The notes beneath the pieces are model-generated. The model worked only from the letters and a program-made list of their open reading frames with translations, had not been told where the DNA came from and did no database searches. Shown here in pieces: positions 11,368 to 19,876 of a DNA stretch of 64,000 nucleotides (positions are counted from its first letter, which is position 1; the number at the start of each line of letters is the position of its first letter). Origin of the DNA: Craurococcus roseus (GTDB taxonomy: Bacteria > Pseudomonadota > Alphaproteobacteria > Acetobacterales > Acetobacteraceae); assembly GCF_039523795.1 (NCBI RefSeq), contig NZ_BAAAFZ010000028.1, positions 67,931-131,930 on the forward strand. Direction: 5' to 3'. A program made the translations under genes and the position numbers.

Positions 11368-12243
11368 ATGGCGCGCGTCGCCTACGTGAACGGCCGCTGG
11401 CTCGACCAGAGGGTCGCTTCGGTCAACATCGAGGACCGGGGCTACCAGTTCGGCGACGGCATCTACGAGGTGGTCCACGTCTTCCGCGGCCGCTTCGTGG
11501 ACGAGGACCGCCACCTCGCCAGGCTCGACCGCAGCCTGCACGAGATCAGGCTGCCCGAGCCCATGCCGCGCGCCGCGCTGTTGCAGGTTATGCGGGAGCT
11601 GGTGCGGCGGAACCGCGTGGCCGAGGGCCTGCTCTACATGCAGGTGACGCGCGGCGTTTCCCGGCGCGACCACGCCTTCCCCCGGCGGCCCGTTCCGCCG
11701 GCGCTGGTCATGACCGTCAAGCGCATCCCGCCCTACCCGAAGGACGTGGACGCCTGGGCCGCGTCGGCCGTCACCCGGCCGGACCTCCGCTGGGCGCGGC
11801 GCGACATCAAGAGCGTGAACCTGCTGCCCAACGTGCTGGCGCGCCAGGAAGCCCGGGAAGCGGGGGCGACCGAGGCCATCCTGTTCGACGAACGAACGGG
11901 CGTCGTCACCGAGGGGGCCGCCACCTCGTTCTGGATCGTGGACGAGCGCGGCGCGCTCCGCACCAGCCGCCTCGGCCACGCCATCCTGCCCGGCTGCACG
12001 CGGGAGGCGCTGGTCGCCGAGCTGGCCGAGGCCGGCATCGCCCACGAGGAAGGGGACTTCACGCTCGGCGACGCGCGCCGGGCCAGGGAAGCCTTCCTCA
12101 CCTCCGCGACCTCCTTCGTGAAGCCCATCACGAACCTGGACGGCGAGCCGGTGGGCGAGGGCGGGGTGGGGCCGGTGACGCGGCGCCTTTTCGACCTGTT
12201 CGCGCGCCACGTCCAAGGCGGCCCGAGGAACGCGCCGGCGTGA
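11368..12243 (+). CDS. dat: D-amino acid aminotransferase (PLP fold type IV)
   Basis: PLP enzyme interconverting D-amino acids and 2-oxo acids; branched-chain or aminodeoxychorismate lyase activity is possible in the same fold. The 291-residue protein has the DAAT N-terminus (VNGR, then EDRGYQFGDGIYEV at 22-35), the PLP lysine in DIKSVNLLPN (Lys148) and the phosphate-binding EGAATSFW segment. It follows ntrX by 7 bp and its stop overlaps the next GTG. D-Ala or D-Glu supply to peptidoglycan would be consistent, but that is inference. Confidence 0.88.
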   Translation: MARVAYVNGRWLDQRVASVNIEDRGYQFGDGIYEVVHVFRGRFVDEDRHLARLDRSLHEIRLPEPMPRAALLQVMRELVRRNRVAEGLLYMQVTRGVSRRDHAFPRRPVPPALVMTVKRIPPYPKDVDAWAASAVTRPDLRWARRDIKSVNLLPNVLARQEAREAGATEAILFDERTGVVTEGAATSFWIVDERGALRTSRLGHAILPGCTREALVAELAEAGIAHEEGDFTLGDARRAREAFLTSATSFVKPITNLDGEPVGEGGVGPVTRRLFDLFARHVQGGPRNAPA

Positions 12244-12926
12244 CGCCGCCCGACCTCCTCCGGCCCGCCGCCGTGGTCTGGGATTGGGACAACACGCTGG
12301 TGGACGGCTGGGCGGCCATCGCCGCCGGGCTGAACGCCGCCTTCGCCGCGTTCGGGATGCCGGGGTGGACCGTGGAAGAGGTGAGGGGGCGGGTGCGCCG
12401 CTCGCTCCGCGAAAGCTTTCCCGAGACGTTCGGCGCGGATTGGGAACGGGCGCGCGACATCTTCTACGCCGAGGTCCGGGCGCGGCACCTCGGAGTTCTG
12501 TCGCCGATGCCCGGCGCGGCGGGGGCGCTCCGCGCGGGCGCGGCGCTCGGGGCCCCGATGGCGGTGAACAGCAACAAGCAAGGGCCCTTGCTGCGGGCCG
12601 AGGCCGCGCACCTGGGCTGGGCGGGAACGTTCCGGGCGTTGATCGGCGCGGGCGACGCGGGGGCGGACAAGCCGGACCCGGCGCCGATGCGCCTCGCGCT
12701 CGAAGCCTGCGGCGTGCCGGCAGGCCCTTCGGTCTGGTACGTCGGCGACACGGCGCTCGACATGCAGGCCGCGCGCGCGGCGGGCTGTGCCGCCGTCCTG
12801 GTCGGCGACGCGGAGCACGACGGCGGCGTCGCCAACGCGATGCCTGACGCCGCCTTCGCCGATTGCCATGCGCTCGCCGCGCACCTGCTCCGCCTTGCCA
12901 AGACCCCCCCTCCTGCGGGAATGTGA
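12240..12926 (+). CDS. HAD-superfamily hydrolase, phosphoglycolate-phosphatase-like
   Basis: Cytosolic phosphatase of 228 residues. Motif I is DWDNTLVDG with nucleophile Asp15 and Asp17, followed by an alpha-helical cap (about 28-85), motif II NSNKQ, the lysine of motif III in ADKPDP, and motif IV GDTALDM. This is the Gph-like subfamily, but the Trp-Asp-Asn signature differs from the usual FDLDGTL, so the substrate is open. The GTG start overlaps the transaminase stop (12240-12243). A HAD gene in this position before hfq is recurrent in Rhodospirillales. Confidence 0.85.
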   Translation: MTPPDLLRPAAVVWDWDNTLVDGWAAIAAGLNAAFAAFGMPGWTVEEVRGRVRRSLRESFPETFGADWERARDIFYAEVRARHLGVLSPMPGAAGALRAGAALGAPMAVNSNKQGPLLRAEAAHLGWAGTFRALIGAGDAGADKPDPAPMRLALEACGVPAGPSVWYVGDTALDMQAARAAGCAAVLVGDAEHDGGVANAMPDAAFADCHALAAHLLRLAKTPPPAGM

Positions 12927-12961
12927 GGGTGGGCAGGGGAGCCCCGCGAGGGCAGCCCGCA
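12914..12961 (+). promoter_or_regulatory. Inverted repeat in the hfq leader
   Basis: TGCGGG at 12914-12919 pairs with CCCGCA at 12956-12961, enclosing a GGG/CCC inner stem (12936-12938 with 12943-12945). It overlaps the end of the HAD gene and ends 20 bp before the hfq start, next to the AAGAAGAAGG ribosome-binding tract. It could be a terminator-like or autoregulatory leader structure; evidence is only complementarity. Confidence 0.3.
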
Positions 12962-12980
12962 TAAGAAGAAGGACCGCGCC

Positions 12981-13301
12981 GTGGCCGCCGAGAAGTCCCA
13001 GAACGTGCAGGACGTGTTCCTCAACCACGTTCGCAAGAGCAAGACGCCGGTGACGATCTTCCTGGTCAACGGGGTCAAGCTGCAGGGCATCATCACCTGG
13101 TTCGACAACTTCTCCGTTCTGCTCCGCCGGGACGGGCATACGCAGCTCGTCTACAAGCACGCCATCAGCACGGTGATGCCGGGCGCCCCCATCCAGTTGT
13201 TCGATGCCAGCGCGCCGCGTGAGGGCGCGGCCGCGGCGGTGCAGCGCGAAGGGACGACCCTGACGATGACCCGTGAGGTCAATCCTGCCACAGGAGGCTG
13301 A
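12981..13301 (+). CDS. hfq: RNA chaperone Hfq
   Basis: Hexameric Sm-like protein that pairs small RNAs with mRNAs. The Sm1 core is at residues 8-50 and the Sm2 signature YKHAIST lies near 54-60. At 106 residues it is longer than the minimal 70-80-residue Hfq, with an Ala/Arg-rich C-terminal tail. The start is GTG, preceded by the purine tract AAGAAGAAGG at 12963-12972. It lies between the HAD gene and hflX, the classical hfq-hflX pair. Confidence 0.97.
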   Translation: MAAEKSQNVQDVFLNHVRKSKTPVTIFLVNGVKLQGIITWFDNFSVLLRRDGHTQLVYKHAISTVMPGAPIQLFDASAPREGAAAAVQREGTTLTMTREVNPATGG

Positions 13302-14664
13302 CCCGGCCGATCCGCCCGACCCGGCGAACGACCGGACCGACCAGGGTCCGACCCTCGCCGCCGTCATATTGCCCTACGAACGGGTGCGGCGGCCCGGCGC
13401 CGCGGGCGGCGGCCAAGCGGCGGCGGCGGAGGGCCTGCCGCGCGCCGCGGAAGCGCGCCTCGCGGAAGCCACGGGCCTCGCCGGCAGCATCGGCGTCACC
13501 ATCGTCCACTCGGCCATCCTCCCCCTCCGCGAAAGGCGGCCGAGCACCTTGCTGGGCGAGGGCCAGGTTGAGGCGGTCAAGAAGGACGTCGCCGGCAAGT
13601 CGGTGACGGTGGCGGTGGTGGACGCGTCGCTCACGCCGGTGCAACAGCGCAACTTGGAGCGTGCCTGGGGCTGCAAGGTCATCGACCGGACCGGCCTCAT
13701 CCTGGAGATCTTCGGCGAGCGCGCCCGCACCCGCGAAGGCTCGCTCCAGGTCGAATTGGCGCACCTGGAGTACCAGCGCACCCGCCTCGTGCGGTCTTGG
13801 ACCCACCTGGAGCGGCAGCGCGGCGGTTTCGGCTTCCTCGGCGGCCCCGGCGAGTCGCAGATCGAGATAGACCGTCGCCTGATCGGCGAGCGCATAGTCA
13901 AGATCAAGCGCGAGCTGGAACAGGTGCGCCGCACCCGCGGCCTGCACCGCCGCGCCCGTGAACGGGTCCCCTACCCGGTGATCGCGCTGGTCGGCTACAC
14001 CAACGCCGGCAAGTCCACCCTGTTCAACGCCCTCACCGGTGCCGGCGTCCACGCCGAGGACCAGCTCTTCGCCACCCTCGATCCGACGATGCGCGCCATC
14101 GGCCTGCCCTCCGGCCGCACCGCCATCCTGTCCGACACGGTGGGGTTCATCTCCGACCTGCCGACCCAGCTTGTGGAAGCCTTCCGCGCCACGCTGGAGG
14201 AGGTCGCAGCGGCCGACGTGATCCTCCACGTCCGCGACGCCGCGCACCCGGACACGGCGGCGCAGCGCCGGGACGTGCTGAAGGTCCTGGGCGAGATGGC
14301 CGAAGGACCGAACGCCGCCCTCGACGGGGGCTGGCAGGCCCGCATGATGGAGGTGCTGAACAAGGCTGACCTGCTCGGCGGCACCGGCGAGGTGATCGGC
14401 GGCGACCCCGGCGCGGTGGCCGTCTCCGCCCTGACCGGCGAGGGCCTGCCCGAACTCCGGACCGCCATCGACGCCCGGCTCTCCGCCGGGATGGAGTTGG
14501 TCGACTACGACATCCCGGCCGCCGACGGCGCCCGCCTCGCGTGGCTCTACCGGCACGGCGAGGTGGTCAACCGGGAGGAGCGCGAGAGCGGCGACCTCGC
14601 CGTGACCGTCCGCCTCTCGCCCGCCGACCGCGCCCGCTTCGAACGCGACCCGTTCTCCGGGTGA
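13273..14664 (+). CDS. hflX: GTPase HflX
   Basis: Ribosome-associated GTPase that splits stalled ribosomes. The 463-residue protein has the HflX N-terminal domain with GGPGESQIEIDRR (190-202), a coiled linker, then the G domain: G1 GYTNAGKST (241-249), G3 DTVGFI and G4 NKAD. The chosen GTG start overlaps the end of hfq by 29 bp; later in-frame starts would trim a poorly conserved Pro/Asp-rich leader, so the exact start is uncertain. Confidence 0.94.
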   Translation: MRSILPQEADPADPPDPANDRTDQGPTLAAVILPYERVRRPGAAGGGQAAAAEGLPRAAEARLAEATGLAGSIGVTIVHSAILPLRERRPSTLLGEGQVEAVKKDVAGKSVTVAVVDASLTPVQQRNLERAWGCKVIDRTGLILEIFGERARTREGSLQVELAHLEYQRTRLVRSWTHLERQRGGFGFLGGPGESQIEIDRRLIGERIVKIKRELEQVRRTRGLHRRARERVPYPVIALVGYTNAGKSTLFNALTGAGVHAEDQLFATLDPTMRAIGLPSGRTAILSDTVGFISDLPTQLVEAFRATLEEVAAADVILHVRDAAHPDTAAQRRDVLKVLGEMAEGPNAALDGGWQARMMEVLNKADLLGGTGEVIGGDPGAVAVSALTGEGLPELRTAIDARLSAGMELVDYDIPAADGARLAWLYRHGEVVNREERESGDLAVTVRLSPADRARFERDPFSG

Positions 14665-15503
14665 GTCCGGCGCCGCGCTTCGACCTCCGGACGGCGACCG
14701 CGGTGGCCGACCTGCTCCGGGACGCCGCCCGGGCGGAGGTCATGCCCCGCTTCCGACGCTTGGCCGCCGGGGCGGTGCGGAACAAGACCGGCCCCCTGGA
14801 CTTGGTCACGGACGCCGACGAGGGGGCCGAACGGGTCATCGCCGCCGGCCTCGCGGCGCGTTTCCCCGGCTGCCTCGTGGTGGGCGAGGAAGGGGCCGCG
14901 GCCGACCCGGGGCTGCTCGGGCGCTTGGCCGACGCCGACCTGGCCTTCGTGGTGGACCCCGTGGACGGCACCGCCAACTTCGCGGCCGGCCTGCCGCTCT
15001 TCGGGTGCATGGCCGCCGCCATCCTGCGCGGAGAGGTGGTGGCCGGCTGGATACACGACCCGCTTGGCGACGACACGGCGATCGCGCTGCGGGGCGAGGG
15101 TGCCTGGATCGAGGCGCCGGGCGGTGGAGGTCGGGTGCCGCTCCGGGTGGCGCCGCCGGCGCCCTTGGAGCGGATGGTCGGCGACCTCTCCTGGACCTAC
15201 CTGCCGGAGCCCCTGCGCACCCGCGTGGCGTCGCGCTTGCCGCTGCTCGCCGGGACGGTGGGCCTGCGCTGCGCCGCCCACGCCTACCGCTCGGTGGCCA
15301 GCGGGTACCTGCACCTGCTGCTGTTCAACCGCCTGATGCCTTGGGACCACGCGGCCGGTTGGCTGCTGCACCGCGAGGCCGGCGGCCACTCGGCCGGTTT
15401 CGACGGCCAACCCTACTCGCCGTTGCGGCACGGGGGCGGGCTCATCTGCACGCCCGACTCGGCGTCCTGGCAAGAAGCCAGGGCTAGGTTGCTAGAGGCC
15501 TAG
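14661..15503 (+). CDS. Inositol monophosphatase-family phosphatase
   Basis: Mg2+-dependent phosphomonoesterase of the SuhB/HisN/CysQ superfamily. The 280-residue protein carries metal ligands in GEEG (75-78) and DPVDGTANF (99-107), and the C-terminal PWDHAAG (227-233). Substrate may be inositol-1-phosphate, histidinol phosphate or PAP; the motifs do not discriminate. GTG 14661 overlaps the hflX stop (GTGA). It is the last gene of the plus-strand run that begins at dusB. Confidence 0.85.
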   Translation: MSPAPRFDLRTATAVADLLRDAARAEVMPRFRRLAAGAVRNKTGPLDLVTDADEGAERVIAAGLAARFPGCLVVGEEGAAADPGLLGRLADADLAFVVDPVDGTANFAAGLPLFGCMAAAILRGEVVAGWIHDPLGDDTAIALRGEGAWIEAPGGGGRVPLRVAPPAPLERMVGDLSWTYLPEPLRTRVASRLPLLAGTVGLRCAAHAYRSVASGYLHLLLFNRLMPWDHAAGWLLHREAGGHSAGFDGQPYSPLRHGGGLICTPDSASWQEARARLLEA

Positions 15504-15512
15504 GCCGAAATA

Positions 15513-15543
15513 CCTAGAGAATCGACGAGCTAGGACCGTTTTT
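15513..15543 (+). terminator. Possible terminator after the phosphatase gene
   Basis: CCTAG (15513-15517) pairs with CTAGG (15530-15534), followed by a T5 run at 15539-15543 and further T-rich sequence. The stem is short, so this is a weak call supported by the run of T residues, which is rare in this GC-rich DNA. Confidence 0.4.
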
Positions 15544-15659
15544 GTTCTTGTTTTGTCCAGAAGTGTCAACCGGTGCTTTGCACAGGTAAACAACCGTAAA
15601 CTTCCCTGGAAATTCCTTACAAATTCAGCAAAGGATTTGCTCCGCCAAGCTGCATGGTG

Positions 15660-15677
15660 CTGTTAAGCAATTAACAG
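15660..15677. repeat. Perfect AT-rich inverted repeat
   Basis: CTGTTAA, spacer GCAA, TTAACAG. It lies in an AT-rich 228-bp gap between the convergent phosphatase and mazG genes. It could be an operator, a protein-binding site or a bidirectional terminator stem. Confidence 0.5.
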
Positions 15678-15731
15678 TGTCAATGGTTTTACTGGCTCGC
15701 CGAAGTGAGCTGAGGCCTTGGCGGCGCGGCG

Positions 15732-16535
15732 TCAGCCTTCAGCCGCTTTGACCGCCCGCCACTCGGCTTCCATCGCATCAAGGCCGGCATCGGCGGGCGC
15801 GAGGCCGCGCGCGGCCAGGCGTTGTTCGACACCATGGAAGCGGCGTTCGAACTTGCCGTTCGCCGAACGGAGGCAGTCTTCTGGGTCCAGGTCGAGCTTG
15901 CGCGCCAGGTTGGCGAGGACGAAGAGCAGGTCGCCAACCTCGTCCTTGAGCCGGGCCGGGTCGGCCGTCGGCATCTCGGCCCGCAGTTCGGCCGCTTCCT
16001 CTTCCAACTTGTCCAGGACCGAGGCGGCGTCCGGCCAGTCGAAGCCGACGCGGGCGGCGCGGCGGGTGAGCTTGGCGGCACGGCTCAAGGCGGGGAGGGC
16101 GCCTGGCACCCCGGCCAGGGCGCCGCTCTCCCGCCTGGCGGCGCGTTCGGCCGCCTTTTGCGCTTCCCAGGCGTCCGTTTGGGCCTGCGCATCGCGGGCC
16201 GGCGCGTCGCCGAAGACGTGCGGGTGGCGCCGGACCATCTTCGCTGCGACGGCCCGGGCCACGGCCGCGAAGTCGAACCGGCCGGCCTCCTCGGCCATGC
16301 GGGCGTGGTAGGCGACCTGGAACAGCAGATCCCCGAGTTCGTCCAGCAGCGCCGCAAAGTCCGGGCCGGCCCCGATGGCGGCCGCGACCTCGTACGACTC
16401 CTCGACGGTGTAAGGCGCGATGGAGGCGAAGTCCTGGACCTGGTCCCAAGGGCAACCGGCGACGGGGTCGCGCAGCCGGGCCATGACGGAGAGCAGTTCC
16501 AGCAGGGCGGTTTCGGGCGGGGAGGAACCGGTCAT
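15732..16535 (-). CDS. mazG: Nucleoside triphosphate pyrophosphohydrolase MazG
   Basis: All-alpha NTP pyrophosphatase that hydrolyses (d)NTPs to NMPs, a house-cleaning and stringent-response-related activity. The 267 residues form two MazG repeats: the first has CPWD (28-31), EESYE (45-49) and DELGDLL (65-71); the second has LEEEAAEL and DEVGDLLF. The gene is alone on the minus strand between two AT-rich gaps, and a promoter-like element with an embedded DnaA box lies about 115 bp upstream. Confidence 0.93.
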   Translation of the reverse strand: MTGSSPPETALLELLSVMARLRDPVAGCPWDQVQDFASIAPYTVEESYEVAAAIGAGPDFAALLDELGDLLFQVAYHARMAEEAGRFDFAAVARAVAAKMVRRHPHVFGDAPARDAQAQTDAWEAQKAAERAARRESGALAGVPGALPALSRAAKLTRRAARVGFDWPDAASVLDKLEEEAAELRAEMPTADPARLKDEVGDLLFVLANLARKLDLDPEDCLRSANGKFERRFHGVEQRLAARGLAPADAGLDAMEAEWRAVKAAEG

Positions 16536-16616
16536 CGGGCCTGCTTAGCATCGCGCCCGCGTCGCGCGCCGTGGCCCGTACGCCAATGCAAGCGACGTTC
16601 CGCCTACAAACCCCGG

Positions 16617-16625
16617 TTATCCCCA
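16617..16625 (+). promoter_or_regulatory. Near-consensus DnaA box
   Basis: TTATCCCCA, one mismatch from the consensus TTATCCACA. It faces a perfect box 45 bp further on, with a 28-bp AT-rich segment in between. Single DnaA-like boxes occur by chance; the pairing and AT-rich context are what make this worth listing. Confidence 0.35.
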
Positions 16626-16649
16626 GGTTCCACCTGCCGCATAAGATAT

Positions 16650-16678
16650 ATTATGGAAAATAAAAGGTCTGTGGATAA
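16650..16678 (-). promoter_or_regulatory. Candidate mazG promoter overlapping a consensus DnaA box
   Basis: On the minus strand TTATCCACA (16678-16670) is the perfect DnaA consensus. Its TTATCC is followed, after 17 nt, by CATAAT (16655-16650), a good -10 hexamer; the -35 resemblance is poor. The element lies about 115 bp upstream of the mazG ATG. Either a DnaA-responsive promoter or an origin-like element would fit. Confidence 0.4.
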
Positions 16679-16712
16679 GCTGGGGAAACCTCGCAGCCGG
16701 CGTCCGGGCCGC

Positions 16713-17513
16713 TCACGCCAAAGGTACGTCCAGAACCATCCCGTCGAAGCCCGGCTCTATGCCGGCCGGCAGCGCCCGCAACAAGCTGCGGTAGTCCATC
16801 GTCGTGCCCATGTGGGTCAGTATGGTGCGCCGCGGCCGCAGCCGCTCGACCCAATCGAGCACTTGGTCGAGGTTCGCGTGGACCGTGTGCGACCCGCGCC
16901 ACAGGAAGCAACCCACCACCCAGGTGTCCAAACCCTCCAGGGCCGACAGGCTCTCGTCCGGCAGCGTCACCACGTCTGTCGAGTACGCGAAGCGGCCGAT
17001 GCGGACGCCCAGGCTGTCCATCACGCCGTGGTCCTGGCGGAACACCTCCACGGGCAAGCCGGCAGTCTCGAAACGTTCTCCGTAGTCGACCCTCCGCGGC
17101 TCCAGGGCGGGACGAAAGAAGAACGGCGGCGTCGGCCCGATGAAGGCGTAGTCGAAGCGGTCGTCGAGCTTCTGCAAGGTGGTCCGCGTGCCGATCGCCT
17201 CCAGCACCCGGCCGGTCACCCGGTTGACCTGCCGCAGGTCATCGATGCCCAGGATGTGGTCGGCGTGGGCGTGGGTGAACAGCACCGCGTCCAAATGTGC
17301 CGCGCGCGCCGCCAGCATCTGCCGGCGGAGGTCGGGCCCGGCGTCGATCAGCAGCCGTCGGCCGTCGGGCCCTTCGACCAGGGCCGAGGTCCGGCTCCGC
17401 TGGTTGCGGGGCTCGGCTGGATCGCAGGCGCCCCATTCGCCCCCCTCGCCTTCGCCGCCGATCAGCGGCACCCCGCCCGAGCCGCCGCAGCCGAGGATGG
17501 TGACGCGCAGCAC
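16713..17513 (-). CDS. Metallo-beta-lactamase-fold hydrolase, PhnP-like
   Basis: Zinc hydrolase of 266 residues with the metal-binding HAHADH at 81-86, the start GCGGSGGVP typical of PhnP-type cyclic phosphodiesterases, and a C-terminal LTHMG. PhnP hydrolyses ribose cyclic phosphate in phosphonate breakdown, but no phn genes are nearby. The usual alphaproteobacterial context is downstream of tatD, as here (17-bp gap), so it may serve RNA or nucleotide repair. I chose the GTG at 17513, which opens directly into the conserved first strand; longer versions translate tatD sequence. Confidence 0.82.
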   Translation of the reverse strand: MLRVTILGCGGSGGVPLIGGEGEGGEWGACDPAEPRNQRSRTSALVEGPDGRRLLIDAGPDLRRQMLAARAAHLDAVLFTHAHADHILGIDDLRQVNRVTGRVLEAIGTRTTLQKLDDRFDYAFIGPTPPFFFRPALEPRRVDYGERFETAGLPVEVFRQDHGVMDSLGVRIGRFAYSTDVVTLPDESLSALEGLDTWVVGCFLWRGSHTVHANLDQVLDWVERLRPRRTILTHMGTTMDYRSLLRALPAGIEPGFDGMVLDVPLA

Positions 17514-17530
17514 GGAGGCGCGCGGCCGGC

Positions 17531-18307
17531 CTAGGCCGTGGCCTTGGCGAACAGGCGGTGGAAGTTCTCGGTGGTCGCCGCCTCGATCTCGGCCGGGCCG
17601 ACGCCGCGCACCGCCGCCAGCGCCTTGGCCGTGTGGACCACGTGCGCCGGCTCGCACCGCTTGCCGCGGAACGGCACGGGCGCGAGGTACGGGCTGTCGG
17701 TCTCCACCAGCAAGCGGTCGCCCGGCAGATCGGCGGCGATGGCGCGGATCGCCTCGCCGTTGCGGAAGGTCAGTATGCCGGAGAAGGACACGTAGCCGCC
17801 CAGGCGCACCGCCGCCTCCGCGAGCCCCCGGCCGGACGAGAAGCAGTGCAACAAGAAGGGAAACGGCCCGCCGGCGCGGTGCTCCTCCTCGAGGACGGCC
17901 CGGATGTCGTCGTCTGCGTCGCGGGCGTGGATCACCAAGGGCAGCCCGGAAAGCTGGGCGGCCTTGATGTGCCGCCGGAACGCCTCCTTCTGCACGTCGT
18001 GTGGCGCCTTGTCATAGAAGTAGTCCAGCCCCGACTCGCCGAGCCCGATGACGCGGGGGTGGTCCGCCATCGCCAGCAACTCCGCGACCGTGGGCAGCGG
18101 CGCTTCGCCGACCCGCTGCGGATGCACGCCCACCACGCCCCAGACCTCCGGGAACCGTTCGGCCAGGGACCGGACGACCGCCGACTGGTCGCCGCGGATG
18201 CCGATCGTGACCATGCGGCCCACCCCGGCCTCCCGCGCCCGCGCGATCACGTCCGGGATCTCAGCGTCCTCGAACGTGTCGAGATGGCAGTGGCTGTCGA
18301 TGAGCAT
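17531..18307 (-). CDS. tatD: TatD-family metal-dependent DNase
   Basis: Mg2+-dependent 3'-5' exonuclease/deoxyribonuclease with a TIM-barrel amidohydrolase fold. In 258 residues the metal-binding HCH lies at 6-8, GLGES and the later ETD/SPY segment (LLVETDSPYL) are intact. It follows metG by 19 bp, the widespread metG-tatD-MBL order. Cytosolic; no link to the Tat export system despite the name. Confidence 0.93.
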   Translation of the reverse strand: MLIDSHCHLDTFEDAEIPDVIARAREAGVGRMVTIGIRGDQSAVVRSLAERFPEVWGVVGVHPQRVGEAPLPTVAELLAMADHPRVIGLGESGLDYFYDKAPHDVQKEAFRRHIKAAQLSGLPLVIHARDADDDIRAVLEEEHRAGGPFPFLLHCFSSGRGLAEAAVRLGGYVSFSGILTFRNGEAIRAIAADLPGDRLLVETDSPYLAPVPFRGKRCEPAHVVHTAKALAAVRGVGPAEIEAATTENFHRLFAKATA

Positions 18308-18326
18308 GGGGGTTCCGTGGCAGGGG

Positions 18327-19871
18327 TTAGGTGGCGGCGGCCAGGGCAGCCGTGTCTATCTTGCGGAACAGCGGTTCCGGCGGCGGCAGCGCCGCGCCGC
18401 CCGGCAGCGGCGCCGCCAGCGCGGCGAGGCTCCTGCCCTCGCCCGCGGGCACGCCGAGTTGGTCCAGCAGCCTGCCCATGGTGTCCGGCATGAAGGGCTG
18501 CAAGACGATGGCGTAGGCCCGCAACGCCGTGTGCAGGTGCCGCAGCGCCGCGGCCATGCGCGCCTGGTCGGTCTTCTTCAAGGCCCAGGGCTGCTGCTGC
18601 GTGATGTAGCCGTTCGCGTCCCGGACGGACTGGAAGACCGTTTCCAGCGCCGTGTGGAAAAGCTGCGCGTCCAACGCTTTGCCCACCGCCGCCGGCAACG
18701 CGTCGAGGCCGTCCAGCAGCGCCCGGTCGGCCTCCGTCCGCTCGGCTTCGCGGGGCAACTCGCCGCCGCAATTCCGCTGGATCAGCGTCAGCGTCCGCTG
18801 CGCCAAATTGCCCAGACCGTCCGCCAGCTCGCCGTTCAACCGGTTGACCAGCGCCCGGCGCGAGAAGTCGCCGTCGTTGCCAAACGGCACCTCGCGGAGC
18901 AGGAAGTAGCGCAGCGGGTCCAGGCCGAACTCCTCGACCAGCGCCAGCGGATCGATGGCGTTGCCGAGGGACTTCGACATCTTCTGCCCCTCGATGGTCC
19001 ACCAGCCGTGGGCGAAGACCCGCTTCGGCGGCGCGATCCCGGCGGCCTGGAGGAAGGCCGGCCAATAGATGGCGTGGAAGCGCACGATGTCCTTGCCGAC
19101 GAAATGCACGTCGGCCGGCCAAAAGCCCCAGCGCGGGTCGGGCTCGTCCGGGTAGCCGGCTGCTGTGATGTAGTTGGTGAGCGCGTCCAGCCACACGTAC
19201 ATCACGTGCGCCGGGTCGCCCGGCACAGGGACACCCCAGGAAAAGGAAGTGCGGCTGATCGAGAGGTCCTGCAACCCGGACCGCACGAAGCTCATGACCT
19301 CGTTCCGCCGGCCCTGCGGCGCGATGAAGTCCGGGTTCTCCTCAAAGAAGCGGAGCAGCCAGTCGCGCCACTTGGACAAGCGGAAGAAGTAGGACGGCTC
19401 CCGTACCCATTCGACGGGCGCCCCGGATGGGGCGTACTTCACGCCATCCCGCTCCGTCAGCTCGTCCGGGCCGTAGAAGGCCTCGTCCCGCACCGCGTAC
19501 CAGCCCTCGTAGTGGCCGAGGTAGATCTCGTCCCGCCGCGCCAGCTCTTCCCAGAGTGCTTGGCAGGCGCGCTTGTGCCGCTCCTCGGTGGTGCGGATGA
19601 AGTCGTCGTTCGAGAAGCCCATCCGCTCCGCGAGGTCGCGGAAGTGCTGGCTGACTTGGTCGGTGAACGCCTGCGGCTCCATCCCGGCGTCGCGCGCCGC
19701 CTTCTCCACCTTTTGCCCGTGCTCGTCCGTGCCGGTCAGGAAAAAGACCTCCCTGCCCTCCAGCCGCTTCCACCGCGCCAGCACGTCGGTGGCGAGCGAG
19801 GTGTAGGCGTGGCCGATGTGCGGCTTGTCGTTGACGTAATAGATCGGGGTCGTGACGTAGTATCGGGACAT
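18327..19871 (-). CDS. metG: Methionyl-tRNA synthetase
   Basis: Charges tRNA-Met in the cytosol. The 514-residue class-I synthetase has HIGH at 18-21 and KMSKS at 297-301, with the connective domain between and an anticodon-binding helical domain to the C-terminus. It is the short form without the EMAP-II-like tRNA-binding extension. ATG 19871 matches the usual start (MSRYYVTTPI). An in-frame GTG at 19880 overlaps the holB stop (GTGA), a coupling pattern common in this window, so a start three codons earlier is quite possible. Confidence 0.95.
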   Translation of the reverse strand: MSRYYVTTPIYYVNDKPHIGHAYTSLATDVLARWKRLEGREVFFLTGTDEHGQKVEKAARDAGMEPQAFTDQVSQHFRDLAERMGFSNDDFIRTTEERHKRACQALWEELARRDEIYLGHYEGWYAVRDEAFYGPDELTERDGVKYAPSGAPVEWVREPSYFFRLSKWRDWLLRFFEENPDFIAPQGRRNEVMSFVRSGLQDLSISRTSFSWGVPVPGDPAHVMYVWLDALTNYITAAGYPDEPDPRWGFWPADVHFVGKDIVRFHAIYWPAFLQAAGIAPPKRVFAHGWWTIEGQKMSKSLGNAIDPLALVEEFGLDPLRYFLLREVPFGNDGDFSRRALVNRLNGELADGLGNLAQRTLTLIQRNCGGELPREAERTEADRALLDGLDALPAAVGKALDAQLFHTALETVFQSVRDANGYITQQQPWALKKTDQARMAAALRHLHTALRAYAIVLQPFMPDTMGRLLDQLGVPAGEGRSLAALAAPLPGGAALPPPEPLFRKIDTAALAAAT

Positions 19872-19876
19872 GGGAC

